NCBI GenBank assembly: GCA_026874595.1
Contig: CM049317.1
Span: forward strand, 24,324,401 to 24,388,400
Direction of reading: 5' to 3'
Length of the DNA: 64,000 nt
From: Sipunculus nudus
Lineage: Eukaryota > Annelida > Sipuncula > Golfingiida > Sipunculidae
Below the pieces are notes generated by a model that was not told the DNA's origin, did no database searches, and saw nothing but the letters and a program-made list of their open reading frames with translations. The position numbers and the translations under genes were made by a program. Below, piece after piece: positions 46,935 to 59,204 of this stretch (positions within the stretch are counted from its first letter, which is position 1; the number at the start of each line of letters is the position of its first letter).

Positions 46935-47560
46935 ATTAGGTCACTGTGATTTATATTCTACCGGCTATAGGAACCAAAAAATGATTTGTGCACCCTGAAT
47001 GTCAGATTGGCACTTATTGTATCTCATAGGCCCAGAATCCTCTAACGCAACATAGGAGCTTCTGGAAATATCTTCAAGGAAATCTAAAGTTAATTTATCG
47101 TGACATATATTCTGCAAGCTACAGGGCTAAAAGATGATCTTGAACACCTGGACAGTCTGACTGGGTTCAAATGGTGTCCGTAAACCGTAGAATATTTTAA
47201 CTAACATCCAGGGAAGTTCTGGGCAAATCTCCTTTGAAACTTGAAATTAGGTTCTAATATAATATCCAGAGAGGTCTTTGGAAAGATCTTGTCGAATCCC
47301 TTACTAGATCACTGAAATCTTAATGGTGTGAGCTAAAGAAAACGCACTATTTAACACTGAAAGTCAGATTAGTACAAATCATTACAGTTTGACGTAGAAT
47401 CTTCTCACATAAAATTTTAGGTCCACCCTAAATCTCTATCAACAATTGAAACTGGGTCATGGCGATCTGTATTTTGTGAGCTACAAGCAGCAATTCTAAT
47501 TTTGAGCACCAAGAAAGTCAGACAGGGCATCAGTCTTAAATGTTTGATATAAAAAAAATG
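46935..47560. repeat. Diverged interior tandem repeat, units of ~160-185 bp
   Basis: Four weakly similar units. The motif GTGATTTATATTCTACCGGC (46944) recurs as GTGACATATATTCTGCAAGC (47099) and as GCGATCTGTATTTTGTGAGC (47463), with a weaker match near 47295. Each is followed at ~35 bp by GAACACC/GAGCACC and AGTCAGAxxGG. Different in sequence from the arm units. Confidence 0.6.
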
Positions 47561-47849
47561 TCTTAGCTAAAGTAAAGGTCATTGTAATGTCCCCTTGGAC
47601 ATAAAAAATAAAGTCAATGGGACATATGTTCCCCAAGACTTGTGAAACAACATGATTTGAGCACACAATATGTTAGATGTACATGAATTTTAGCAGTTAT
47701 CAAAGAAACTTATATTGGCAGCTAATGTTAACTAACACCAAAAACAACAACAACAAAAAACAATTTTCTTGAAAAAAATTTTCAAAGACGGTTTTGTATT
47801 GGATTTGGTTTCAGTATATTCTTTGACCCTGACAAAAGGGACAAAGATA

Positions 47850-48520
47850 CCAAAACCAAACCCCTACCTCTATTCCATGGAGTGTCATACATGTTCAAAT
47901 GGCCATATTGCCAGCCATATTAAATATCCTCAGAATCAAAAAGTTTACTTTTTGAGTTATGTATGATTTTATGGTACGGCGGCCATATTGGCAGTTAATT
48001 GAATATCTCCGTAACTAAATACGGTACTGTCTTGGAAAGGATTTCAATAGATTTCTTGACCCTGAAAACATAGGCAAAGACACCAAAATCATTCCCCTGC
48101 CTCAAATACTTTTCCAGTTTTGAATGATATAATGGTACGGCGGTCTTATTGGCAGCCATATTGAATATCTCCGTAACTAAATACGGTACTGTCTTGGAAA
48201 TGGTTTCAATAGATTTCTTGACCCTGAAAACATAGGCAAAGACACCAAAATCATTCCCCTACCTCAGATACTTTTCGAGTTATGTATGATTTTATGGTAA
48301 GGCGGCCATATTGGCAGCCATACTGAATATCACCGAAACCAAATACGGTATTGTCTTAGAAATGGTTTCATTAGATTCCTGGACCCTGAAAACATAGGCA
48401 AAGACACCAAAATCAATCCCCTACCCCAATTACTTTTCGAGTTATGTATGATTCAATGGTTCGGTGGCCATCTTGGACGCCATCTTAAATTTCACCCTTT
48501 CTGCCCGCGATCCAGGATGT
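47850..48520 (-). repeat. Right arm tandem array of ~160-bp units
   Basis: Five units in inverted orientation relative to the left arm. Doublets such as GGCGGCCATATTGGCAGCC are near 47905, 47978, 48137, 48298 and 48457. TACGGTACTGTCTTGGAAA and CATAGGCAAAGACACCAAAA recur in each central unit. The central units are more alike than those of the left arm. Confidence 0.9.
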
Positions 48521-48624
48521 CTACCCAAGTTTTTTTTACTACTCTAAAGGTGTCCTACCTAGATCAGAAGTCAAAATTAGGGGACATACGATTGCACACA
48601 GGACCCCACTCAGTATATTCAGGA

Positions 48625-49097
48625 GCGATGTTATTAATGGCATAACAGGTGATTGTAAAGAAATGTTTCGTTGGCATTCAGTGTAAAGACTGCAGTTCCT
48701 GAGTAATGTATTCATGTCTTTTTGTCTTGGTAACGAGACGTGTTTCATTGTTATGAATGCGTTTCAGCCTATATCCCCCTGCACTGAAAGAAGGGAGACC
48801 ATATTTATGTCGAGGTGATGCTTGGACATATATAACGGTGGTATATATTATCAGAATTGAGCTAGATTTACCCATCCGCATTTTGGCAATGACAATTTCT
48901 CTCCCATGCAGTTTTGTTTCTAACTATCAATTCCAAACTACTAATTTACAGTATAATACTAACGGAGTGAACGTGCCTACCTAATTTTCTAAAAGGGACA
49001 TACATCATTCCTAATGTAGCTTTATGTATTATCTTTAAAAGACAATTTAATATTTAACAACAGGTTTAACGTGAACCTTAACACGCGTGTTCTTGAC
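48625..49097. other. Non-coding stretch
   Basis: Unique sequence between the foldback element and a SINE-like sequence; overlapping ORFs have no motif. Confidence 0.4.
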
Positions 49098-49380
49098 AAG
49101 ACCGGCTTATGTGGCTCGGGGGCAAACTAATAGACCGTGAGTTCAAATCTTAGCCCATGCGCTACCCACGGTAAGCGCTCTACAGGCTTAATGGGAAGGC
49201 CGTGCCTAACGTGCCTCGATGGTATGACACAGCAATAGGGACCATTACCCACCCAGGTCCCGTAGGTGAAGTGTCCGAAACCGGAATGGAATTCTGCAGA
49301 TGTACATATACTTAGTTAAGGTAGCATTAAAAATGGGGGCGGTTAACTACAACAAAAATTAATATTTAATAAAAAAAAAA
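49098..49380 (+). mobile_element. tRNA-derived SINE-like sequence
   Basis: A tRNA-like head with an A box (TGGCTCGGGGG, about 49112) and a B box (GAGTTCAAATC, about 49139) some 27 bp apart is followed by an unrelated body (GTAAGCGCTCTACAGG, CCACCCAGGTCCCG) and an A-rich tail at about 49370-49380. This is the layout of a Pol III-transcribed SINE. It is too diverged from a mature tRNA to be a functional tRNA gene. Confidence 0.55.
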
Positions 49381-49573
49381 CTTAACAAGAGTGTATTAAA
49401 CGACCTGGCCAGATGAATTCTTACTGAAATGAATTATGTATTAAATTGTGTTCCAGAAAATGAGAAACTGCTCTGGTTGACCCATCAAAGGAAAGGTATA
49501 AGGCAGCATGATAATCTCTTTCCTTGGGAACTTTTAAAAAACATATAAAAGTAGAAACACTCCAATAAGTAGA

Positions 49574-49772
49574 TAGCACAATATGATATAAGCTAACGTC
49601 CTGAACATTTAAAATTATGACCAAATGGTCAATTATGGCCACATTTAAACAGATATGTTTTCAGCTTTGATTTGAAGCACTGGAGCAAATTAGCATCTCT
49701 GCTACTGGCTGGTATGAAAGCTTTCGAACAATACTGGAAATAGATCTCGGAGTATGACTGGGCGTTGAGAAG
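49574..49772 (+). repeat. Direct repeat flanking the foldback element, right copy
   Basis: Same orientation as 43966-44165 with moderate divergence, placed about 950 bp beyond the right end of the foldback element. A 100-bp segment around AAATTAGCATCTCTGCTACT is nearly identical. Confidence 0.85.
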
Positions 49773-51274
49773 TAAGAAAAGAGAAAAAGAAAAAAATGAA
49801 ATATAAACTTAACAACCACTACAAGCCTCCGACATTGCACACAATTTCATCAGAATATGTTCATAATTATTTTAAAGAGAGTCCTCCCTGAAAAAAAAAC
49901 CGACGGCTGCAAAACATAATACCTTCGAAGGACGTATGAAAAAAAATTTAGGAAATGTCATAACAAAAACATCTGAACGTGTGTGGTGGAACGAGGTTTT
50001 CTTGTCATAAATGTGAAATCGGAATACCCTTTCAGGTCTGATAGAAGAGATGAAATCGTTTCTTCATGACTGCAGCCATTCTCTTATGTTTTATGGCAGG
50101 TAATATGTTTTTTCCTGCGAATCTCCATTATTCAGTCCACATATTCCTTGTATAGATTTTTACCAGAATTGTATCGTCCTGTAACAGGTGGACAGGTGTG
50201 ACTTCACATTTACTCAAACATGTCCCAAAAGAACTGCCGTAAGTGGAGACGTCGTAAAACCACTTCTCTTTACTACAAGACCCATACTGTCGACCAGGTG
50301 TCTATAAGACTACGTTTTTAGTGTCATATGCTTATAAAGAGTAGGCTGTAAGTGCCGGTCCTCATTTTGTTCCTTATAAAAACATTCAGACCTTTTGTCT
50401 GTCTTATATGAGAGTGTCTATCGAAATATCATAGTGGCATTGCTCTCCAATTTCGAAAAACGTAATGTAAATTCTCGATGAGGAGGCAACCAGTTTTACA
50501 ACGCCTCATAGTCTTCAGGTACTATGTCGTTTAACGTAGCATTTCTAGTAATTCCCTTTAAATAAGAAGCAACCATAAAGCCTTTTAAAATTAATATTAG
50601 AAAACATGGAGTAAATATCATTCTATTATATTTCTTTCTAACTTTGAATTTAATTTTTAAATTTGATTCAAATAAAAAATATTTTTTTAAATAAATAATA
50701 TATATTTATATTATATTTATATATAACAACTTGCCCATTTCTATGAGTTTAGGGAAAACTTTATTGGATGTGTCTATGGTTATTAATTTTCAGGTTAGGG
50801 TAAGGGATATATAAACCCTTGTGTTCTAAACATATTAAACAAACCGAAACATTTGTTTCTATTTTACTTTTCGGATAATCCTAGATTTTTTAAGGTTATG
50901 GTTTAGGCTTAGGTTTTGGGTTATAATATATACCGAACAAGGAAAAAAACATGTCGCTTTGTGTCATGTCTCAAGAAAAAGATTACAACGGAAGGTTTCA
51001 GCCATGACATTTTTTACTCCTGTAACCACTGTACACAGTCGGCCTGTCCTATGAATTTGCCAATAAAATCGTATCGTGAGCCACCGGCTTAATATGTACC
51101 GATCCTACCGATTTTAGGGCCTACACAAATCGGCCGGAAACAAATCGGTTGTTTGCAGACCGGCTTAAAAAGGATTGTACTATGGTGGGTTCCTGTCTTT
51201 CTTCAAGATGTAACGATCTACCTTTGACAGTACTCTAGAAAAAAATTTTATTTTGGCGATTTCCTAAATTCCGC
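49773..51274. other. Non-coding stretch, very AT-rich at 50580-50730
   Basis: No gene. GGTTAGGGTAAGGG at 50792 and nearby TTAGG-like strings at 50901-50925 recall telomeric repeats but are not tandem TTAGGG. Confidence 0.4.
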
Positions 51275-51545
51275 GAAGTATTGACATGGACCGACCCAAT
51301 GGATGAACTGCAAGTATATTTATGCATTTAATCGCATTAACACTGACTCAGATTTTATAGACTTTGAATCTGAACTCTAGCAAATTCTATTCATTATTTC
51401 ATTAACAGTGAAGTATTGACATGGACCGACCCAATGGATGTACTGCAAGTATATTTATGCATTAAATTGCATTAACACATACTCAGATTTTATAGACTTT
51501 GAATCTGAACTCTATTCTAAATTCTATTCATTATTTTAATTAAAG
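51275..51545 (+). repeat. 135-bp tandem duplication (2 copies)
   Basis: GAAGTATTGACATGGACCGA at 51275 is repeated at 51410. Both units contain CCCAATGGATG, GCAAGTATATTTATGCATT and CTTTGAATCTGAACTCTA, with only a few differences. Non-coding. Confidence 0.95.
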
Positions 51546-54500
51546 TGTTTCATGAAAATGTGATGTATTTTCTCGACAGATTTCGCGGAATTTGCGAAAA
51601 TTACATGCTAACAAAAGTTTTTGGTTTTACAGTAACTCGCAAAATTTACCGGTACCATAGGCATGGAAATAGTCATACCTTAACGTGCATGGCTGTCGGT
51701 GTTGCCAGATAGAAGATCCTATGCTGGTCACGAGCTGCCAATAACCACCCGTAACGCCCTATACAATGTAAGTCCGTATCGCCCTATGATTTACATTACT
51801 TCAGATTATCAGGTAGGCATCCCACGGCAAACTGTGAGCCCGGATATGTTCAGAATTCAGCCTTACAAAGTCCAATGGAAAATCGTCCGTGGTCGGAGAT
51901 TAGGAGCGTATATGGTTTTTATTTTTACCCCGACGTGACTGCAATACAAATGATCTCAATGTCCTTGCGTTGTTTCCGTCTTCCGGAAATTTAATGTTGT
52001 TGTCAATTGAAAGGAATATGAACATTTGCAATAATTTGTTTTAATCTCACGCTGTTGGGTCATTTTTGCAGCATACAAATGTATTTTTTTACAGTTAAAT
52101 CATCCCGGCATACGGAATACGGACTTATTGTTTCTAATTACGTGTTTTATACATTATTCTGGTTCTGTATGCGAGTAAAAGCAGTTCACCTGTTTACATA
52201 ATACTACATTTAATATGACACACGTGCGACAATTCCCAAATGTGGAGAAGACAATGAAAGAAAAAACACAGAAGGGTCACCGGTTTAAAGCTTAGAACTC
52301 GTCCGTTAGCGTGCGCACTATTGTTCGTTTTTTTTTTTTGCCCCACTGATCGCAGCCGGTGGAAGTTTATTTTTTCACGCGTGCACAGGAGTAAGCAAAG
52401 GGTTTAAGAATGTAATATTTTGGTAGCTATCATAGTATTTTAGGCAACAACACTAAGTTATAAGTATATTTAACATGCCTAGTCCGTAAATAAGTCTTTA
52501 TACATGTTTGCCGAAGATACCACTTAAAGGTATACAACTTCAACGGAAGACAATTATTTGTGCACATAATAGAAGCCATTAAAGTACGAAAGTTAGACAC
52601 TTTAAAAGATAAATTAAATTTAAAACTGATTTAAGTGATATAATGAGTTGGTTTCTATAGCTCTACTGGCATACCATATTTCCCGCGAAAGCACTCTACG
52701 ACCGTAACTCATTTAAGTAAATGTTGTGCCCATAAAGCTGGGATCAACACACCAGCATTTTTTTATCCTTTGTCTTGTATCCGTGAATACAGGCATTTTA
52801 TGTGCATTTTATGATATCTCTGCAGACTCGCTTATGCAAGAGAGGTAAAATTACTGATACTTGGCTGGAACGTGTAAACAGATAATTCATATACTTTTTA
52901 TCATGTAAAACACTGTATTATTCATACATATTATATATCATCCTGTATAGTATGCATAATTCATATATCATGAAAATCATAAATTTGAGTAAATAATTTA
53001 TAAGTATATTATCCACGCAAAGAATATATCATCTGCTCCCATCTGTATCGCTGATGTTATTTTTTAACACATCGTCCACGTATATATATATATATATCTT
53101 CCTTATATCTTTGGTGTAAAACATAAATTATAGAATGCCTATATTTATAAAACCTAGTATCTAAGTATATACTTTATTATCTGCTTATAGCATATACAAT
53201 CTACATTTAGTATATATGTTACAGTCAATGTGTAAAATCAGTCAATTTGTAATTTGCCTGAAATGTTCTGTAAACTTGCGAATTGCCTGATGCTTTTTAT
53301 GTTATAAGCAATATACGAATGGTAAATGTTAATATCATCCATTTTCTACGTGTTACCTTGTCAAGTACATGTGTGTTATCAACTTAAAACATGATTTTCA
53401 AATTTCAATAACCTAGAATTAATATTGTCATTAAGACAAATACCTCAATGCTTAATAAACCCGAGTCGTGCATGGTAACACCCTGTATAGTATTTGCCCA
53501 GCTCTGGTTTGTTGCAAGAGAATGTCTTTTTATTGTGAAACAGATAATCCAAAAGATAAATGACTGGCTTAATCTGGCACGTGTCCATCTTTATCATTAT
53601 CTTTGCAATCATTACAACACCCATTATCATGAGTAACATAATGTCTGAAACAAATATGGGATAGAACAGCAAGGAGCAATCGTCTGGGGACTGAACACAT
53701 TTTAAAACACAAATACTGATATAAATACACAAACTGTTTGCATAGTATGTAAGAATATTCAACAATTGTTTCTAAAGCATGGTAAGGTTAAAATGAAACA
53801 GTAAAATTAATGAAATACTAATCAAAACAAGTTAAAGGTTACAGTGCGCACTCACCTCCTATTCACAGTACTTAAGTCTATTTTTCAGCCATAAGATTTC
53901 ATAAAATGAAATTCATAAAAAAAGACTTGGATCCAGTTCCACATAATAAATAAACGATTCGTCCAAAAATTACATTTTTGTTCTTACTGTGCCTATGTCC
54001 GGTATTTCCACAAAATTTCATAGAAATTCATCAATAACGTTCCAAAATAATGGCTAGCACACACATTCCAACAAAAATACGACCGATCCCATAAACCCTT
54101 CCCATCGTTGTTGGCGGATGTAATTATAAAAAAATAACCAATGTACCTTGTTACCTATAAAACAACATTATACGAACTGATGCATACCGTCTGTTTGTAG
54201 TGTATTTTCTTATCTGGTAACAGAAATAGTTTATACTTTTTCCATTCTGGATCCTGCCATTAGCAAGCTACGGAATATATGCGGCTTTTAGTTAAATATA
54301 CATGGCTTTTATTTTAATAACAACGCCTTTTAGTTTATTATATAGGATTTTTAGTGTGCTTTAGTGTGTATCCTAAAAAAAAGTTAAACAGAATGAAGAT
54401 ATACCACATAATATTTTTTTTCAATATCAATATAAATTATTTTTTTTTTGGTGACGCATAGAGACATTGACACATGAAACTGCAAGTGTCAAAATGAAGT

Positions 54501-54942
54501 AAACATAGTTAAAAAAAAAAATCTTACAAACCTGTCTGAATCTCTTGGGAGCGTGACTAGGACACTGATCAGTTTTCCGCATGCAGTAGGCAGGTCACAA
54601 AGCGACTAGATTCCCCTTCCCATCATTCATAGCTTATGACAGTCACGTGACAGTTCACGTCATATCATATATCATCGTTCTTTCGCGCATAAGTTAGGGC
54701 AAAGGTTCCTAGAACAAGGCTTACTATTACATAAAACCTTTTGAATGACACAATAGTAGTTTACCTAAGAACCCTGCGCAAAAATAATTGTTTTCTATGG
54801 CCACCGAAGACAACAATCTCTGTGAATGAATTACAAAATGTCATCATGAAAAAAATTATTTTTTTTTCTATTGAACTGGGCTGACCAATCCTGACAGGAC
54901 TTTTTGGATTTCTTGCAAATGTTTTAATAAACTTTATATATT

Positions 54943-54946
<4 letters not shown>
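51546..54946. other. Non-coding stretch without recognised features
   Basis: About 3.4 kb. TTTCGCGGAATTTGCG at 51581 is another dispersed TTCGCGA-type motif. ORFs at 51699-51938 and 53445-53765 lack any motif. A short TA array lies at 53080-53097. No repeats shared with the rest of the window were found. Confidence 0.4.

Positions 54947-54973
<27 letters not shown>
54947..54973. repeat. (TA)n microsatellite
   Basis: A pure 27-base array. Confidence 0.9.
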
Positions 54974-54978
<5 letters not shown>

Positions 54979-55572
54979 AGGCATCCTTGAGTACAAAAAA
55001 AACTGTATTTCCTCTTTCTTTATAGTTAACTAGGATTACGGACCATATTAAGATTCCCTGACATTAATTATAAAAAAATATACTTTGGGTCCAAAAATTC
55101 AGTATTTTATCCTATAGATATCGGGAATTCTCCATAATTCAATTATTGTTTTTATCACTCAGAGACGGTTTTGTTCATGTCAGAAGGAAGGAGTTTTATA
55201 AGGGAGAAGCTTTCGGGGCAAAATAGGAAATAGGTCGAAACGAAGTTGTTGATATAGATTATACGTAGGGCACTACTGAAAGGAGAATGCGAGAGAGGGT
55301 ATATTAATATTGACTCCCGGGATGTCTTAGCCATTACAAGTGTGACGTCACTCCAGGATTTCTTTTGCTGTGTCACAATGGCACTACGTAAAAATCTCTC
55401 TATAGTGGATACTTACTAATAGACACGAGCCCGGGCTTTATGTGAGCATGAAAGCATTGGAAAGTGGCATCGGAGGGAGATATATAGCAGAGAAAACACG
55501 AGTATTTTATAAGATCAGTGAAAGGTCGCCATGATGGACTTTTTTTTTGCTTTTTGTCCATCTTTCCAGCCC
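54974..55572. other. Non-coding stretch
   Basis: No gene recognised; a minus ORF of 73 codons (55376-55155) has no motif. Confidence 0.4.
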
Positions 55573-56000
55573 CAGTGTTGCAGTTTCAGATTAGCCCCAC
55601 TTCAGATTAGCCCCCAGGGTAACTGAAAATCGATTTCAGATTTCCCCCCTCCGACATCAGTTCATTGATTCAAAATAATATGTCTTTTTACATTCTTATA
55701 ATTCCTTTCTTCATGGTTTACCATATTAATTTGAATCATTCTAAATCTGATGTTTGCATGTAAAGTTTCATGTACTTTGGTTAAGTGTATTAGTCAATAT
55801 AAATATGATTAGCATTATAATTAACGTTTTACGACAACTTTATTTTTCATGGTTAAATCGATCTTTTATATTTCGTCTATTTGACGTGATTTATTGAAGG
55901 ATTTTATCATTGGCTGAAAGCATTAGAATTTATCATTTAGTTGAATCAGTGAGGCGGTAACCTGAACCGGGTGGGGTGTAACATGAAGACTTTTACCAGG
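55573..56000. mobile_element. Family H TIR element, copy 1
   Basis: Left end CAGTGTTGCAGTTTCAGATT then AGCCCC, with further AGATTAGCCCCC and CAGATTTCCCCCC inside. Right end read inward on the minus strand is CCTGGTAAAAGTCTTCATGT then TACACCCC. About 430 bp, non-coding, without a (TA)n array in this copy. Confidence 0.65.
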
Positions 56001-57686
56001 AAAATAGATCTATATGAAATGTGTGTTACTCTGAAGAAAAACAACACTGTTAATTCACAACAGTCTGTTTCACGGGATGCGACCCGATCATCAGGTGAAA
56101 TGTGTGTTATTCATTTGTGAAACATTTATAAACAATGTATGTATATCTTTGAAAATACATTTTGATTCACGCTTAAATAAAGATTAATACATGATTTTGG
56201 GTACCTTATTTCGTTAATCAGGTATAGAGGCATATATACAAAAAATTGATGCCTCTTTCTAATGTTATAAACCATTATGGCGTCATAAACTTTATCATTG
56301 TATTTATAGCCAAAATAACACCACTAATTAAACATAACAACTAGGCATCCTGATAAATTTTAGCGGGGGTTCCCCCTTGGGACATTCCCCCTTGGGACAC
56401 AGTAAAGAAAGCCGAGTTGCCAATTAAAAGTAATTTGGTCCAATAAATTTGGATTTGTGTATTCAAATTGATAGTTTACCATACTGTTGTGGACATTTAA
56501 TCGCAGCCAGCGGCAGAACATTGCCTAGAGGGTAAAAGAGTTGGTCAACGGGACGTCCCAACCCCGACAAATCAAAATTGTAAAATATACAATTTGCCCC
56601 AGATAGCAGCTGAAACGTCTTAGCCCTCGATATATTTATTTTAAAGAATCATGAGGTCAATATAAAACAAAAATGAAATCATGAACAACAATGATATATT
56701 GTTATTAATACATTATGAGTTTCATTGTCTGTGGTATTTCGATTAGAGCGCCATCTACTGGAGATTATCCGTTATCATATAAATCTTGAATATATTAGCC
56801 GAGTGTGACCATATAAAATATTTTCTCTATAAATGACATTTGTTTCTTTGAAAAAATAATACAAATAATACATAACCGTAATTACCTAAACCCAATCATT
56901 TGCCAGTAATAATGCATATAATGACACAACAATCTTGTTAATTAATTTAAGCTCTCAAGATGTTACCAGTGAATTATAATCAACAAAAACAATGAGGCAG
57001 GAAATAATAGTCATAGGCTTAATTTTGATACATATTCTAATTAATGCATTCCAACCAGACAAGGAATCATTGTGTTATGGTCTCCTTAACTCAAACAATA
57101 GTCATTCCATTAGATTAAGGAGACATTGCTATGTCTTTTAAACAACAAAGAGTTTAAATCCCGTTAAATTGCCATTGGTAGGGAACGTGGCTTAATTAAC
57201 TCCTAAAATTCTTGACTTGAAGATACCTAGTACTGGTCATGCAGGTCAAAACACGGAAAAATCGTGAATATTTATGTCTCAGCGTCAGGTTATGACTTCA
57301 GGATTATTCTCAACACAGTGCTTGAAAAACTTGAAATCCGTAAGACCTTATGGAAGCTTATCTTTCTTATCGTGAGGTAATCCTTAACTTTATTTAATGG
57401 ACTATGCCAATAACAAGCCATGGACTTACCCTAACACAATACAAAACAACAAGTTATTCATTATCCATATTGACACATTGTCATATACTCTGTAAGCTTA
57501 CAACATTTCTTCTCTATTCCCATTTATGATATCATGTAATTTTATACCACAGTGACAGGTTATAATCTGTAACATTAATACACCGTAAATCATCATAAAC
57601 GGTTCGGTAAGAAGGACATTACATGAGAGACTAATATTGTAGCATATAAAGTGGCATATGCACTTTGATGAACTGAATAAGTCAAC

Positions 57687-57688
<2 letters not shown>
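56001..57688. other. Non-coding stretch with a small tandem/hairpin
   Basis: No gene. At 56365-56399 GGGGGTTCCCCC is followed by a 15-bp unit TTCCCCCTTGGGACA repeated twice. The rest is ordinary AT-rich DNA. Confidence 0.4.
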
Positions 57689-57743
<55 letters not shown>

Positions 57744-57905
57744 AGCAAAATTAACATTTTGCGACAATTTTATTTATTTTTTTATTTCATATAATTGAAT
57801 TCATAATTTGTTTAAACCAAATAGGGGGCAACCTGAAACTTGAATTACGTTTAATCTTTCCCACGGCATAATCTGAAGTGAGTGGTAACCTGAAGTCTTT
57901 ACACT
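57689..57905. mobile_element. Family H element, copy 2, right part with (TA)n array
   Basis: A pure (TA)n array at 57689-57740 is followed by AACATTTTGCGACAATTTTA (compare AACGTTTTACGACAACTTTA in copy 1 at 55824) and by GGGGGCAACCTGAAACTTG. The right end reads inward as CCAGTGTAAAGACTTCAGGT then TACC. The left TIR is not recognisable. Confidence 0.6.
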
Positions 57906-58387
57906 GGTCCATTGGATCAAACTCAATCCTTTTATAATGCAGGACGAGAAATAGGTTTCTTTCTCACCATTTCAGAGAGAGTCGCATATGGTTACAAAAC
58001 AATTGCATTGATGATGAGAAAAATAAGACATATATCTGGTAAAGTTTGGAGGAATCCTTTATCTGTCGCAACTATTGTTTGAAACAATGTAATGCTAAAT
58101 CGGATAACAGTAGACAAAGGAACACGAAAAAATATGCCGTATTAAACAAAGGAGTACAGCTTAGACCCACATGATCTGTCTTCTGTCTTGGGTGTGATGT
58201 TTTATTTGGCACGTTGTATATGACAGGTCAAGACAGAAGGTCGGGACATTAGAGTTAAACTCGCCTCCACTATCGGAGAACCCGTGAATGATGGCTCCGC
58301 GAACAAAGTGCACAGAGTGCTGCTTCCAGGAGTGTACTATAATGTCTCGGGGAAACCTTGACTTGTTCAGCGTTTAAGTGCTGTAGC

Positions 58388-58390
<3 letters not shown>
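57906..58390. other. Non-coding stretch
   Basis: No gene is supported. A short frame near 58290 (ATGATGGCTCC) encodes several cysteines but is closed by a stop directly upstream. Confidence 0.35.

Positions 58391-58455
<65 letters not shown>
58391..58455. repeat. Compound (TA)n(TG)n microsatellite
   Basis: TA repeats to 58425 pass directly into TG repeats to 58455. Confidence 0.95.
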
Positions 58456-58457
<2 letters not shown>

Positions 58458-58940
58458 CAGTTATACGTTTTATAGCTGTAACAACAACGTTGCATATAAA
58501 CACATATGACCTGAATTCTACGGGGACATACGTTTCCGGCAACAACAAAAAAGTAGATTTAATTATGTATCCTAGTCACCTTTTTTCTATAAAATTTAAA
58601 AGTCGACTTCTTTGTTGTCGCTTATTTTGATTCAGATTCATTAAATAAATATTTTGCATGTATTTAGAAACCCTTATTCTTCATTATAGAGACTGATTTT
58701 ATACAAATCGCGTAACCCTATCAAAGCCGCAAAGATAGTAATTGCTTGTCTTAAGAGTTGATGCATTTAAGACTTCATGAAGAGGAATTTTTAAAATTCC
58801 GAATTCCAGCTGACATTAAGGTTAAATAACGGTAATGAATGTAAGATATGTAAATTTTTTATTGGAAAAAATGTCACTATATGAGGGTGATTATTTGTTT
58901 TTGATTATGATATATCAATATTTATACTTATTATTCAGAC
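58456..58940. other. Non-coding stretch
   Basis: No gene or repeat recognised between the compound microsatellite and the first family B element. Confidence 0.4.
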
Positions 58941-59204
58941 AGTCCCTTTCACACATTCACGGAACACAACACGGATCATTCCTGATCATCGTTTCGGGAT
59001 CATCCGTGTTATCTCCGGTATCACCGTGTAAACACCGGGCATCACCGTGTAAACACCGGTCATCACCGTGTAAACACCAGGAGGGCATCCGGTGTGATCC
59101 TTGGTTCACCGGCATGTCACGGATGAAAAATGGTCCGTATCACTCCTGGAAGGCACCGTGCATCTCCGTGTAGCCACCGTATTTATCCTGGAATTTCCTA
59201 GCCG

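Larger units (their letters stand above)
44181..48624. mobile_element. Foldback-like element with tandem-repeat inverted arms
   Basis: The outer ends match in inverted orientation: GCTGAGGGGGTTCCTGTGTG on the left against the reverse complement of the right end, CTGAGTGGGGTCCTGTGTG, continuing through CATATGTCCCCT, TTTGACTTCTGATC and TGGGTAGACATCCTGGATC. Further in, both arms are arrays of ~160-bp units. Total length is about 4.44 kb. Long inverted arms made of tandem repeats are the hallmark of foldback elements (FB, Galileo). The interior holds a decayed protein gene and a second tandem array. No clear target duplication could be read. Confidence 0.8.

Noticed and set aside
50790-50930. Interstitial telomeric repeats
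   Set aside because: Only scattered GGTTAGGG/TTAGG-like words, no tandem TTAGGG array.
58290-58378. Cysteine pattern (CTECCFQEC) resembling an insulin A chain
   Set aside because: An in-frame stop lies just upstream, the final cysteine is missing and there is no B-chain-like exon nearby.
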